64,000 nt of DNA from contig CANQNN010000001.1 of the NCBI GenBank assembly GCA_947625205.1, positions 186,001 to 250,000 on the forward strand, written 5' to 3'. Positions 34,604 through 43,331 of the stretch are shown piece after piece; positions within the stretch are counted from its first letter, which is position 1, and each line of letters begins with the position of its first letter. Position numbers and translations under genes: made by a program. Under the pieces are notes generated by a model. That model searched no databases, was not told the origin of the DNA, and saw only the letters and a list, made by a program, of their open reading frames with translations. The stretch comes from an uncultured Lachnospiraceae bacterium. Its GTDB lineage: Bacteria; Bacillota; Clostridia; Lachnospirales; Lachnospiraceae.

Positions 34604-34707
34604 TAATCCGTTATGACAATACTGCAAATTCTAAATAAAATTCATCATTTATATTTAAGAACAGGCACATCGTTATAATGATTATGGTGTTATAAGTTCG
34701 ATGCTTC

Positions 34708-34908
34708 TTATAACTTTGTTACGTTTACGGCCTGGGGACCTTTCTCGCCATTAACTACTTCGTACTCAACGGAAGCGCCTTCTTCAAGAGACTTGAAGCC
34801 TTCCATATTAAGTCCGGTGTAATGAACGAATACATCGTTGCCCTGCTCATCGGAGATGAAGCCATAGCCTTTTTGGTTGTTAAACCATTTGACTGTACCT
34901 TTGTTCAT
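34708..34908 (-). CDS. Cold-shock-domain protein
   Basis: A 66-residue single-OB RNA chaperone of the CspA family. RNP-1 K-G-Y-G-F-I and RNP-2 V-F-V-H-Y are intact, with the usual W-F-N-N-Q and C-terminal Q-A-V-N-V-T. The start at 34908 is set by GGAGGT upstream and family length; the frame is open further upstream. The leader between promoter and start is only about 45 bases, shorter than the long thermosensitive leaders of enteric cspA. Confidence 0.96.
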   Translation of the reverse strand: MNKGTVKWFNNQKGYGFISDEQGNDVFVHYTGLNMEGFKSLEEGASVEYEVVNGEKGPQAVNVTKL

Positions 34909-34956
34909 CGTACATACCTCCAAAATTATAAATACATTGATTGTGTCAACATTCAT

Positions 34957-34985
34957 AGAATAGCATATGTCCATGTAAATGTAAA
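34957..34985 (-). promoter_or_regulatory. Promoter of the cold-shock gene
   Basis: Reverse strand: TTTACA (34980-34985), 17-base spacer, TATTCT (34957-34962). Confidence 0.55.
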
Positions 34986-35036
34986 GCATTGTTTTTTGCT
35001 TTTTGTAGTCGCTTTTTTATGAATTTATCCGTCATT

Positions 35037-35055
35037 TTATGTAAACAATGATTGC
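35037..35055 (+). repeat. 19-bp repeat, copy 1, over the -35 of the membrane-protein gene
   Basis: TTATGTAAACAATGATTGC, identical to copy 2 at 36708-36726. Its last bases form the start of the -35 element TTGCCA (35052-35057). Confidence 0.85.
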
Positions 35056-35081
35056 CATATGAAGTTTGTGTATGCTATACT
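35052..35081 (+). promoter_or_regulatory. Promoter of the polytopic membrane protein gene
   Basis: TTGCCA (35052-35057), 18-base spacer, TATACT (35076-35081), 61 bases before the ATG at 35143. Confidence 0.7.
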
Positions 35082-35142
35082 GAAATATCATGATATTTGA
35101 TAGCTGATAATTTGACAGTTAATTAAGAAGAAAGAAAACATT

Positions 35143-36681
35143 ATGGAGAAAATGAAGAAATATTCCGGTGTGCTGCCGGGACTTGGCATTTTAGTATTTT
35201 TGATCTGTATTTGCGTTACGAACCTCTTACATTTTAATTACAAGATCAATGCGGATATCGGAGCGGACGCCCTGCTGGGATCCCTTATGTGGGAAACCAA
35301 AGAGCTTCATCCGGACCTGTGGTATTTTTCTTCGGAGGCACGGATATTCGGCACGCTGAATTTTTCGGCTGTTTTTAACGGACTGACGCATAATATGATA
35401 TTGTCGCAGGGGCTTGCGTGCTGTGTGATGACCGTTCTGCTCCTGCTCAGCGCCGGCTGGTTTGGCAGAGCCTCCGGCTGGAGGACAACGGAGACGATGC
35501 TGTTTGTGCTTATGGGGATGGCCGTTCCGGCTGATCCGGTCATCCTGGAGCTGTGTTATATCTATTGCTGTTATTACGGGCTGCATACGATCGTATTGTT
35601 TCTGACACTGGGCGTTTATGTCAGAAGCATCGGACGCCGGAAGGCGGATCTGCGGAGCATGGCGGTATGCGTTGTGTTTGCGGCTGCCCTCGGCGTGCAG
35701 GGGATGAGGGGAATGCTCGTCCTGTACGGCCCGCTGTTCGGGATAGAGGTTATCCGCAATCTGTACCGGATCTACTGCAGAGCGCAATACTGCCGTTCGG
35801 ATAAAGCGGTTTCTCTGTGGGTGGTCATTCTCCTGGCGGTTAATTTCGCGGGGACGTTTTCACCGTTTTCCGTAGGGCAGGAATTATCCAGAAATATCAG
35901 GAAAGGTTTTTCAAAACTGCTCTCTGTGGTCCTTCCGGAAATGAGACAGACGCTGGGGCTTGATCATGTCAGCCGGACAGGAAAGATATGTCTGGTGATC
36001 CTTCTGCTCATACTCGTATGGATGCTGGCGGATATTCTGCTGCGGATGTGCAGGAAAAAAGAGATCGAGGCGTGTGAATGGGGCTTCCTCATCCTGTGCA
36101 GTTCACCGGCGGTGGCGGCTTTGATGATCGCGTTTACCACAGTGGAAGGTTCTTCAAGATATTATTATATGATCATTTTTGCGATGGCGGATGCGGTCGT
36201 ACTGGCGCTTAGAAAACTGGCGGCTGGCAGACAGCGCTATTGCACATACATTGTATATCTGGTGATCGTTATACTCGCGGTCTCTAATATCAGATCGGTC
36301 TATCTGCCTGTCATCAGGTCGCAGGAGCCGCCGCAGAGCGACTGGTACGAGGCGGTCCGGTATCTGGAGGATAATGATCTGACCCGCGCTTACTCCACCT
36401 TTGAAAACGCCAATTCCATGACGGCCCTGTCCAACGGGAGGGTCCGGGTGGCGGCGATCGATTCCGTTAAGAAGATGAACGTGTGCAAATGGCTGACGCG
36501 GAAGGACTGGTATGTGCCGTATGTCCCGTTTGAGGAAAAAACCGCGTATGTTATTTCACGCACGGAAATGGATGATTTTGCTGAGTTTTTAGCACAGCAT
36601 GACGATGTTTATTATGAGACGCAGGCGGGAAGATTTTATATCTATGTCTCGGACCATAATTATTCTTATCTGGAGGATTGA
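35143..36681 (+). CDS. Polytopic membrane protein, unknown function
   Basis: A 512-residue protein with about nine or ten hydrophobic helices across residues 10-400 and a soluble C-terminal domain (about 400-512). The first predicted external loop is large and charged (N-A-D-I-G-A-D-A-L-L-G to about residue 80), and the C-terminal part (D-W-Y-E-A-V-R-Y-L-E-D-N-D and N-A-N-S-M-T-A-L-S-N-G-R-V) recalls the periplasmic domains of GT-C glycosyltransferases, where a 'nation of helices plus soluble tail' is usual. No catalytic motif is identified, so glycosyltransferase is only a guess. The ribosome site is weak (AAGAAGAAAG). It shares an upstream 19-bp element with the next gene. Confidence 0.75.
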   Translation: MEKMKKYSGVLPGLGILVFLICICVTNLLHFNYKINADIGADALLGSLMWETKELHPDLWYFSSEARIFGTLNFSAVFNGLTHNMILSQGLACCVMTVLLLLSAGWFGRASGWRTTETMLFVLMGMAVPADPVILELCYIYCCYYGLHTIVLFLTLGVYVRSIGRRKADLRSMAVCVVFAAALGVQGMRGMLVLYGPLFGIEVIRNLYRIYCRAQYCRSDKAVSLWVVILLAVNFAGTFSPFSVGQELSRNIRKGFSKLLSVVLPEMRQTLGLDHVSRTGKICLVILLLILVWMLADILLRMCRKKEIEACEWGFLILCSSPAVAALMIAFTTVEGSSRYYYMIIFAMADAVVLALRKLAAGRQRYCTYIVYLVIVILAVSNIRSVYLPVIRSQEPPQSDWYEAVRYLEDNDLTRAYSTFENANSMTALSNGRVRVAAIDSVKKMNVCKWLTRKDWYVPYVPFEEKTAYVISRTEMDDFAEFLAQHDDVYYETQAGRFYIYVSDHNYSYLED

Positions 36682-36707
36682 GGGCGGCGGTCATACCGGG
36701 CAGAATG

Positions 36708-36726
36708 TTATGTAAACAATGATTGC
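36708..36726 (+). repeat. 19-bp repeat, copy 2, over the -35 of the M23-like gene
   Basis: Exact copy of 35037-35055, in the same orientation and same placement relative to the following promoter hexamers. Confidence 0.85.
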
Positions 36727-36752
36727 GCTTTGACCGGTATATATGATACAAT
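36723..36752 (+). promoter_or_regulatory. Candidate promoter of the M23-like gene
   Basis: TTGCGC (36723-36728), 18-base spacer, TACAAT (36747-36752). The -35 is weak but sits exactly like that of the previous gene within the shared repeat. Confidence 0.5.
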
Positions 36753-36804
36753 AAGCGAAGGTGAGGAGAGCACGCGCGTGCTCGACGAACGGAGGTGATT
36801 TTCG

Positions 36805-37743
36805 TTGAGTGAAACGGAAATGGTTGCGGAAACAATTGCAGAAACCGGTGCGGACAAGATAACGCAGGAATCCGTCGAAACAGCAGCGGAGACAACTGCG
36901 GAAACGGCAGCGGAAGCGACTGCGGAAACATCTGCAGAAACAGCAGCAGCAACGACTGCAGAAACAGTAGCACAAACCGCTTCGGAGGCAGCCGGGGAAG
37001 CTGCGGAGAAAACCGGAAATAAAAGAAAAAGAAAATGGAATTATACGCTGATGCTTTTTGTTGACTCTAAGGAAGGGCGGATCCGTCAGATGGGGATCGG
37101 TCCGACCGCGGTAGAGCTGATGGCGTTATTTGTGCTGACGGTTATCGTGATCCTGGCGATCATATGCTTTGCGGACAGCCACCGGATCAATGGTTTGGAA
37201 AATGTGATCTCCGAACAGCAGAAGAATATTGATACACTGACATCCCAAAATGATGAACTTACAGAGGAAAATGCAGATCTGATCTCTCTCAGGGAAGAAC
37301 TTTCGGACAAGGTGGTCATCTTAAGCGATACGATCAACCGGAAGGTCGAAGAAGAGGAAGCACAGGAACAGGAGAGGGCCCAGGCGCATATGCCGGTGGG
37401 ATTTCCTCTTTCTTCATCCGCCTCGCTCGAAGAGACGGGCGGTGACGAGCCTATGGTGAAGCTGGACGGGACCGCGGGCAGCAGTATTATTGCGGCAGCG
37501 GACGGCACCGTGGTTTCTGTTGCAACGGACAGCGTATATCTGCACTGCGTCAGGATAGACCACGGAAACGGTTATAACACCATTTACCGCAATGACGGCG
37601 ATGTCATGATCAAAGAAGGCGACGAAGTAGTCAAAGGTGCGATCCTGTATGTGATCGGAGAGGACAATACGGAGCTGGGATACCAGATCACATATGACGG
37701 AAAGTACATCGACCCGATGGACCTGATCAATATCGATGGTTAG
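36805..37743 (+). CDS. Membrane-anchored M23-like protein lacking catalytic histidines
   Basis: A 312-residue protein. The first 75 residues are a low-complexity Ala/Thr/Glu tract (A-E-T repeats), followed by a basic segment K-R-K-R-K-W, one TM helix (about 103-127), a coiled coil (130-185), and a C-terminal LytM/M23-like fold (about 215-305; I-I-A-A-A-D-G-T-V, I-D-H-G-N-G-Y-N-T-I-Y). The zinc ligands are missing: the usual final H-x-H is Y-Q-I, so it is probably a non-enzymatic regulator or scaffold like EnvC/NlpD types. The TTG start at 36805 is preferred since a full GGAGGTGAT lies 9 bases before; ATG at 36820 is the alternative. Confidence 0.82.
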   Translation: MSETEMVAETIAETGADKITQESVETAAETTAETAAEATAETSAETAAATTAETVAQTASEAAGEAAEKTGNKRKRKWNYTLMLFVDSKEGRIRQMGIGPTAVELMALFVLTVIVILAIICFADSHRINGLENVISEQQKNIDTLTSQNDELTEENADLISLREELSDKVVILSDTINRKVEEEEAQEQERAQAHMPVGFPLSSSASLEETGGDEPMVKLDGTAGSSIIAAADGTVVSVATDSVYLHCVRIDHGNGYNTIYRNDGDVMIKEGDEVVKGAILYVIGEDNTELGYQITYDGKYIDPMDLINIDG

Positions 37744-38033
37744 GATGAAGCGTTCATACGGTTTAACACCAGATCATATCCGTCGTTCCCATAATTGAGC
37801 GAACGGTTGACACGGCTGATGGTAGCTGTGGAAGCGCCGGTCTTTTCTGCTATTTCCAGATACGTACTGCCGCTTTTGAGCATATCTGCCACTTCAAAGC
37901 GCTGGGACAGGGATAACAGTTCGTTGACCGTACACAGGTCTTCCATGAAATTGTAGCATTCTTCCCGTGTTTTCAAACAGAGAATGGCGTCAAATAACCT
38001 GTCAACGGCTTCTGTTTTCAGTTTCTTGTTCAT
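37740..38033 (-). CDS. TrpR-related DNA-binding protein YerC/YecD
   Basis: A 97-residue helix-turn-helix protein of the YerC family, related to the Trp repressor but without known tryptophan binding. T-R-E-E-C-Y-N-F-M-E-D-L-C-T, the S-Q-R-F-E-V-A-D-M-L segment and the recognition helix Y-L-E-I-A-E-K-T-G-A-S-T-A-T-I-S-R-V are typical. It overlaps the M23-like gene by 4 bp tail to tail. Its regulon here is unknown. Confidence 0.93.
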   Translation of the reverse strand: MNKKLKTEAVDRLFDAILCLKTREECYNFMEDLCTVNELLSLSQRFEVADMLKSGSTYLEIAEKTGASTATISRVNRSLNYGNDGYDLVLNRMNASS

Positions 38034-38144
38034 TGGACATATCCTCCTGTGCGATATCCTCCCGTGAGGATCGTATGTGCAGGGAAGACCCCGGACGGGT
38101 CGGCTCTGCTTTCACACGTTAAAACTTTAATGTTGTTATGTATG

Positions 38145-38173
38145 AATATAGCACAGATCGTTCTGTTTGTAAA
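38145..38173 (-). promoter_or_regulatory. Promoter of the yerC-like gene
   Basis: Reverse strand: TTTACA (38168-38173), 17-base spacer, TATATT (38145-38150). The leader to the start (112 bases) includes a small ATCCTC/GAGGAT hairpin near 38055-38071. Confidence 0.55.
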
Positions 38174-38204
38174 TGGCATACGGAGATGATGCGCGATAAA
38201 ACAC

Positions 38205-38233
38205 TTGCCATGTAGTAATAAAAACTATATAAT
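38205..38233 (+). promoter_or_regulatory. Sigma-A promoter of the DUF1836 gene
   Basis: TTGCCA (38205-38210), 17-base spacer, TATAAT (38228-38233), 42 bases before the start. Confidence 0.72.
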
Positions 38234-38275
38234 GAAATATACACGTAACATTTGTAAAAAGAGTGGAGAACCGAA

Positions 38276-38929
38276 ATGACGATAAATACTGAGGATCTGC
38301 TTGACAGTATATTGGGAAGTCTGGACAGGGTGGATTACATCAAAGCGGAGGATATACCGGACATCGATCTGTATATGGATCAGGTAACCACGTTTATGGA
38401 ATCGCACCTCAGGAATTCTACGCGTTATCCGGGCGAGGACAAGATCCTGACGAAGACGATGATCAATAATTACGCCAAGAATGATCTGCTTCCGCCGCCG
38501 GTCAAGAAGAAGTATTCCAAGGAGCACGTGCTTCTTTTGATCTTTATTTACTATTACAAAGGTATTCTGTCCATCAGCGATATTCAGCAGTTGCTCAAAC
38601 CCATCACGGACCGTTTTTTTGACACGGAAGATCCGTTTGACCTCGAGGCTGTGTACGAGGAGGTTTTTGGGCTCGAAAGAAAACAGACCGATGCGTTGAA
38701 AGCCGATATCACGGAAAAATTTAAGCTCGCGGAACAGACGTTTCAGGATGCGCCGCCGGAAAGCAGGCAGTTTTTGAAGATGTTTGCGTTTATAGGCATG
38801 CTCGGTTTCGATGCTTATCTGAAAAAATTGCTGATAGAGAAGCTGATAGACAGCATGGGGGACATCAAGGGCATACAGGAGAGAAAAAAATCTAAAAAGC
38901 AGGAAGACAGTAGTCAAACCGAAGGGTAG
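38276..38929 (+). CDS. DUF1836 family protein with MerR-like helix-turn-helix
   Basis: A 217-residue protein of a Firmicute-specific family. The central part, L-T-K-T-M-I-N-N-Y-A-K-N-D-L-L-P-P-P-V-K-K-K-Y, followed by Y-Y-K-G-I-L-S-I-S-D-I-Q-Q-L-L, has the layout of a MerR-type winged helix-turn-helix (about 60-115). The C-terminus is helical and ends with a lysine-rich segment. It is probably a transcription factor with unknown ligand and targets. Confidence 0.85.
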   Translation: MTINTEDLLDSILGSLDRVDYIKAEDIPDIDLYMDQVTTFMESHLRNSTRYPGEDKILTKTMINNYAKNDLLPPPVKKKYSKEHVLLLIFIYYYKGILSISDIQQLLKPITDRFFDTEDPFDLEAVYEEVFGLERKQTDALKADITEKFKLAEQTFQDAPPESRQFLKMFAFIGMLGFDAYLKKLLIEKLIDSMGDIKGIQERKKSKKQEDSSQTEG

Positions 38930-39003
38930 TATGATAAAATAAGCGCAGAGTCAGCAGCCAGCGCAGGCTCAAATAGAATAATAAGACAGAATGGAGAATT
39001 GAC

Positions 39004-39381
39004 ATGGAACCGGTTTGTAAGATCGACGATTTAGGAAACAGGGGATTCGACGTTGAGGAAGGGATTGCAATGTGCGCCGGGGATGAGGAAATTTATATGG
39101 AGGTCCTTGAAGCTGCTCTTGAGGAGGGAAGAGAAAAACTGCCTCTTATCAGGGACTGCTATGAACAGAAAGACTTTGCAAGGTACGGTATAGAGATGCA
39201 CGGTCTTAAGAACGCCATGAAATCCATCGGAGCCAATCGGTTGTCCGAAGCGGCCAAGGAACAGGAATTTGCGGTCAAGGAAAATAATCTGGCGCTGGTG
39301 GATGAGCGGGTGGACGATGTACTCGCCCAGTACCAGGATGTTGTTGATGCGCTGGCTGAGCTGATGGACAATATAGGCTGA
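39004..39381 (+). CDS. Orphan HPt domain protein
   Basis: A 125-residue histidine phosphotransfer protein. The phosphorylated histidine is in I-E-M-H-G-L-K-N-A-M-K-S-I-G-A (His at residue 66), with the expected helical bundle and a heptad tail. No kinase or response regulator adjoins it. Partners could be a hybrid kinase elsewhere; the hybrid kinase at 2954 already carries its own HPt. Confidence 0.9.
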   Translation: MEPVCKIDDLGNRGFDVEEGIAMCAGDEEIYMEVLEAALEEGREKLPLIRDCYEQKDFARYGIEMHGLKNAMKSIGANRLSEAAKEQEFAVKENNLALVDERVDDVLAQYQDVVDALAELMDNIG

Positions 39382-39411
39382 TGCCGGCTGGCAGCACGTG
39401 TGCGATGTTTA

Positions 39412-39446
39412 AATGCCCGGTGGGTTTACCGCCGGGCATTATTTTT
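39412..39446 (+). terminator. Terminator after the HPt gene
   Basis: AATGCCCGG (39412-39420) pairs with CCGGGCATT (39432-39440), followed by ATTTTTATTTT, which runs into the end of the convergent gene. Confidence 0.85.
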
Positions 39447-40461
39447 ATTTTGCCGCCTTCGTAGCAAAAGCGGTGTCTACCAGATCGGCGTAAGGAACGC
39501 GCTCATCCAGTTCTCCCGCTTCTTCCAGAATGTTCTGCAGCAGGTTGAAGCTGTCTTCTTCAAAGACCAGATCATCTTTCCATGTATCCTGGGATGCGTA
39601 ACGCTCCACGATGGTTGTGATCGTTGCCGTATCCGTTTCTTCAAACTGCGGTGCGATCACTGCCGCTATCTCGGAGGATGTGTGGCTTTGCACATAATCC
39701 ATGCCTTTTTGCAGAGCGTTGGTGAAGGCCTGTATCACTTCCGGATTTTTCTCGATATAGCTCTTCTTAGCGGAAAAGGCGGTGTAAGGGACATAGCCGG
39801 AATCCTCGCCGAGAGAAGCTACTACGAAGCCGTCGCCCTTGGCCTCAAGGGAGGTGGCGTGCGGTTCAAACTCTACGGTAAATTCCCCCTGTCCGCCGGA
39901 AAACGCTGCCGCCGTGGAACCGAAATCTATACTCTGGTCGATGGAGAGATCCGATACCGGGTCGATACCGTTCTTTTTTAAGATAAATTCAAAGACCATC
40001 TCAGGCATACCGCCGGCTCTGCCGCCCAGCACTTCTTTTCCTTTTATCATGCTCCAGTCGAAATTGTCGATGGGTTCTCTGGCCACCAGAAAATTGCCGG
40101 CGCGCTGTGTCAGCTGCGCGAAGTTGACGGCATAGTCGGACGCCCCTTCCTTGTAAGTATAGATCGTGCTTTCGCTTCCCATGAAACCGATATCGGCTTC
40201 GCCTGTCAGGAGGGCGGTCATGGTCTTGTCGGCGCCGAATCCCGTCACCAGAGTCAGCTCGATTCCTTCTTCTGCAAAATATCCCTCTTCTATCGCGACA
40301 TAGAGCGGCGCATAGAAAATAGAATGGGCCACTTCGTTGAGCACGACCGGCGTCTTTACGGAATTCTTTCCGGCATTTTTACCGGATCCGTTTCCGCAGC
40401 CGCAGAGGGAGCCCAGCGCGATAGCTGTCATAAGAAATAAACACAGTATTTTTTTTGTCAT
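39445..40461 (-). CDS. ABC transporter substrate-binding lipoprotein, NMT1/SsuA type
   Basis: A 338-residue extracytoplasmic binding protein. Signal peptide M-T-K-K-I-L-C-L-F-L-M ends in L-C-G-C (lipid-anchored Cys near residue 21). The body matches aliphatic sulfonate/thiamine-precursor binding proteins: V-L-N-E-V-A-H-S-I-F-Y-A-P-L-Y-V-A-I-E-E-G-Y-F, G-F-G-A-D-K-T-M-T-A-L-L-T-G-E-A-D-I-G-F-M-G and G-K-E-V-L-G-G-R-A-G-G-M-P. The permease and ATPase are not adjacent; the neighbours are an orphan HPt gene and a tRNA. The ligand is unknown. Confidence 0.88.
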   Translation of the reverse strand: MTKKILCLFLMTAIALGSLCGCGNGSGKNAGKNSVKTPVVLNEVAHSIFYAPLYVAIEEGYFAEEGIELTLVTGFGADKTMTALLTGEADIGFMGSESTIYTYKEGASDYAVNFAQLTQRAGNFLVAREPIDNFDWSMIKGKEVLGGRAGGMPEMVFEFILKKNGIDPVSDLSIDQSIDFGSTAAAFSGGQGEFTVEFEPHATSLEAKGDGFVVASLGEDSGYVPYTAFSAKKSYIEKNPEVIQAFTNALQKGMDYVQSHTSSEIAAVIAPQFEETDTATITTIVERYASQDTWKDDLVFEEDSFNLLQNILEEAGELDERVPYADLVDTAFATKAAK

Positions 40462-40543
40462 TTTATGCAGGTCCTGTTAGAACGTTTATTATAGCCTATG
40501 CCGGGGAAAAGGGATGGTGACAACGAAAATGGCAAATAAAAAG

Positions 40544-40614
40544 AGCGGATAACGGGAATCGAACCCGCCTCTCCAGCTTGGGAAGCTGGCGTTCTACCGA
40601 TGAACTATATCCGC
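40544..40614 (-). tRNA. tRNA-Gly (CCC)
   Basis: 71-base cloverleaf on the reverse strand. Acceptor GCGGATA (from 40614) pairs with TATCCGC, discriminator T. Anticodon arm CCAGC/GCTGG encloses TTCCCAA, giving anticodon CCC (Gly, GGG). The T-arm has GGGTTCGATTCCC. CCA is not encoded. Confidence 0.95.
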
Positions 40615-40650
40615 AGACAGATGTAATATACAAATAGGATGTACAGATGT

Positions 40651-40680
40651 ATTATAGCACATGAATTTATTTATTTGCAA
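40651..40680 (-). promoter_or_regulatory. Promoter of the tRNA-Gly gene
   Basis: Reverse strand: TTGCAA (40675-40680), 18-base spacer, TATAAT (40651-40656), 36 bases before the tRNA. The rest of 40681-40781 is AT-rich with no other gene. Confidence 0.72.
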
Positions 40681-40781
40681 GAAACCTAATCTTCGTTTAG
40701 TATAACAGTAAAAGAAGAAAAAGAAAAGAAGAAAAAATAAAATATCATGTCAGATACAAAAGTGCAGGAACGGTTAAAGGT

Positions 40782-41642
40782 ATGATGTGGATTTTGCTGG
40801 TATTATTGTACGGTGTATTAAAAGGGGTCAGGGAGATACTCAAAAAGAAAGCATTGGAGAAAAACTCTGCCATAGAGGTATTGTTTATGTACACTTTGCT
40901 TTCTTTTATCATTGTTCTGCCCGATGCAAAGAATGCTATGGGAATAGAACCGAGGTTTTGTCTATATGTGGCAGCCAAGTCTTTTGTGATCTTTCTGGCA
41001 TGGCTGTTCAGCTTTAAGGCAATAGGGAAAATGCCGATCAGCCTGTATGGTGTGCTGGATTTGTCGAGAGTGATGTTTGCCACACTTTTAGGCGTGGCGG
41101 TGCTGCATGAGACATTGGGTATTACGCAGACGGTCGGGCTGGCCTTAGTCTCGGCCGGTCTGCTGCTGCTTAAATACAGACCGCCCAGTATACGGCGAGC
41201 GGCGCCGGGCGCGCAGAAGGTTGAAACCAGATATGTGGTCATGGCGTTTGCTTCCTGTATGCTCAATGCTGTTTCGGGTCTGCTCGACAAGCTATTGATG
41301 AAAGACATCAACAGCTCCCAGCTCCAATTCTGGTATATGTTTTTTCTTGTCCTTATGTATCTGCTACTTATTCTTGTTACGCGCATGCCCGTGGACTTTA
41401 AAAGCGCGGCGCGCAATAAGTGGGTGTGGCTTTTGAGCATGATCTTTGTCATAGCCGACCGCGCGCTCTTTATCGCTAACGGCATACCGGGCAGCCGCAT
41501 CACCGTAATGACGCTTCTGAAACAGGCGGGCTGTATCGTGACGATACTGGCGGGCAGGTTTCTTTTTAAGGAAAAAGGAACCGCCCACAAAATGGTGTGC
41601 GCGCTTATTATCGTTGCCGGTATTGTGGTCGGCGTTCTGTAA
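40782..41642 (+). CDS. EamA-type drug/metabolite transporter
   Basis: A 286-residue permease with about ten TM helices in two EamA repeats (about 1-128 and 148-286), each with the family-type ending H-E-T-L-G-I-T-Q and F-K-E-K-G-T-A-H. Substrates of such DMT carriers range from amino acids to nucleotide sugars and cannot be read here. Two ATGs (40782, 40785) follow AAAGG; either can serve. Confidence 0.85.
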   Translation: MMWILLVLLYGVLKGVREILKKKALEKNSAIEVLFMYTLLSFIIVLPDAKNAMGIEPRFCLYVAAKSFVIFLAWLFSFKAIGKMPISLYGVLDLSRVMFATLLGVAVLHETLGITQTVGLALVSAGLLLLKYRPPSIRRAAPGAQKVETRYVVMAFASCMLNAVSGLLDKLLMKDINSSQLQFWYMFFLVLMYLLLILVTRMPVDFKSAARNKWVWLLSMIFVIADRALFIANGIPGSRITVMTLLKQAGCIVTILAGRFLFKEKGTAHKMVCALIIVAGIVVGVL

Positions 41643-41751
41643 AAAATCTTGTAGAACAAAAAACGGGGGTATGATATAATATGCGCAGAGTGCTGGCATC
41701 AGAGAGGGTGCCGTGTAAGCACAGGGTGATTAGAAGAATAGAGGTGTGTAT

Positions 41752-43242
41752 ATGGGAACAAAAGCGGAAAACGGAGCATTTAACGAAGGAAGGGCTGTGA
41801 ATAAGGTGGCTCTTGCGTGCCATATCGTTCTGGCGGCGGTGCTGGAGCTCGCCTACTTTATGGAAGTGGCCAAGGGAGCGAGAACGATAGGATACTATCT
41901 GTTGTTTTCACTTTTTGCGTTAGGCCCGGTGATCATTGAGCTGATTATGTATAAACGGGCGCCGGAAAGCATGCAGCTGCGCTATATTATAGCGGCCTTT
42001 TACACGGTCTTTTACATATTTGTTGTATTCACAACGGTGAACGCCGTGGCGTTTACTTTTATCATTCCGATCTATCTGGTTATGATCCTGTACTCCGATG
42101 TCAGGCTTTGCGGGATCGTATCGGGAACCGCCGTCGCGGTGAATGTTATTTTCCTCGGTTATCAGGCGGTGACAGGAAGACTGGATATGTCGGATATGGC
42201 GACTTACGAGATCCGGGTGCTTCTGCTTCTGATCATTGCGATTTTCTTATGTCTGGCGACAAAGACTCTGTACCGGGTCAATCAAATGAAACTGGAAGAA
42301 TTAAACAGGGAAAAAGAGAATGTTTCCACCCTGCTGCATAACGTGATGACGATCTCCGGGCAGATGTCGCAGGGGATCGTGGATGTGACGGGACATATGC
42401 AGGAGCTCGGCGGCGCGGTGTCGGAGACGAGAAACGCCATGCAAGAGGTGTCCACGGGGACTAACGACACGGCGGAGTCTATACAGAATCAGCTCGGCAA
42501 GACGGAGGAGATCCAGAATTATATCGAGAAGATGGCGAACATGGTAGACAGTATCGTTAAGAGCATGGAGCAGGCCAAAGAGAATGTGATGATCGGCAGA
42601 CAGAACATAGATACGCTGGCGGCGCAGATGACGGCGTCCGAGAAAGCGGGGCTGGAGGCTGTGGACGGTATGAAAGCCCTTGAAGAATATACCTCCAATA
42701 TGCAGTCCATCATCGATTTGATTACCAGTGTGGCGAGCCAGACCAGTCTGCTTGCCCTGAATGCCAGCATCGAGGCGGCGCGCGCCGGTGAGGCGGGCCG
42801 AGGCTTTGCAGTAGTTGCAACGGAGATATCCAATCTGGCGAACCAGACCCAGGCAGCTACAGTCAATATCACCGAGGTGATCCACAACGTGTCATCGAAG
42901 CTTGGCACTGCGGCGGATGCGGTGGAACAGCTGATAGAAAGCAGCAGGCAGCAGAGCGAATCCGCCAGACAGGCGGCGGACAGCTTTGGACTGATCTCAG
43001 AGAGCACAGAGCGCGTCAATGAGCAGAGCGAGAAGCTGACCGATGCGGTTGCGCGGCTGTCGGATGCCAACAGCGGTATCGTGGAGAGCGTACAGACCAT
43101 CTCCGCGATCATGGAGGAAGTATCGGCCCATTCGCAGGAGACATATACGGTCAGCAACAGGAATACGGACATCGTGGAAGAAGTGACCAGACTCGTGGAG
43201 AACTTAAACGATCAGGCGAAGCGCCTGAATAAGAGCGTATAA
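41752..43242 (+). CDS. Methyl-accepting chemotaxis protein with integral-membrane sensor
   Basis: A 496-residue receptor. The N-terminus has about six TM helices (about 20-175) without a large external domain, so it probably senses within the membrane or small hydrophobic cues. The cytoplasmic coiled coil ends in the signalling hairpin [28 protein letters not shown]. No che or flagellar gene is in the window. A GTG at 41746 is an alternative start; ATG 41752 follows GAGGTG. Confidence 0.9.
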   Translation: MGTKAENGAFNEGRAVNKVALACHIVLAAVLELAYFMEVAKGARTIGYYLLFSLFALGPVIIELIMYKRAPESMQLRYIIAAFYTVFYIFVVFTTVNAVAFTFIIPIYLVMILYSDVRLCGIVSGTAVAVNVIFLGYQAVTGRLDMSDMATYEIRVLLLLIIAIFLCLATKTLYRVNQMKLEELNREKENVSTLLHNVMTISGQMSQGIVDVTGHMQELGGAVSETRNAMQEVSTGTNDTAESIQNQLGKTEEIQNYIEKMANMVDSIVKSMEQAKENVMIGRQNIDTLAAQMTASEKAGLEAVDGMKALEEYTSNMQSIIDLITSVASQTSLLALNASIEAARAGEAGRGFAVVATEISNLANQTQAATVNITEVIHNVSSKLGTAADAVEQLIESSRQQSESARQAADSFGLISESTERVNEQSEKLTDAVARLSDANSGIVESVQTISAIMEEVSAHSQETYTVSNRNTDIVEEVTRLVENLNDQAKRLNKSV

Positions 43243-43331
43243 AAGACATAAGCCTGGCGGCTTGCGTCAGATCAGATATGGCGGTGGCGTAAGAAGAATA
43301 TAAATATAACATAAGCAGGAGGATGTTGGGT

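Noticed and set aside
34690..34713. TTATAAG/CTTATAA hairpin at the end of the cold-shock gene as a terminator
   Set aside because: Short AT stem and no T-run on the relevant strand.
40681..40781. Possible promoter or small RNA before the EamA gene
   Set aside because: AT-rich with only weak hexamers; nothing distinct enough to call.
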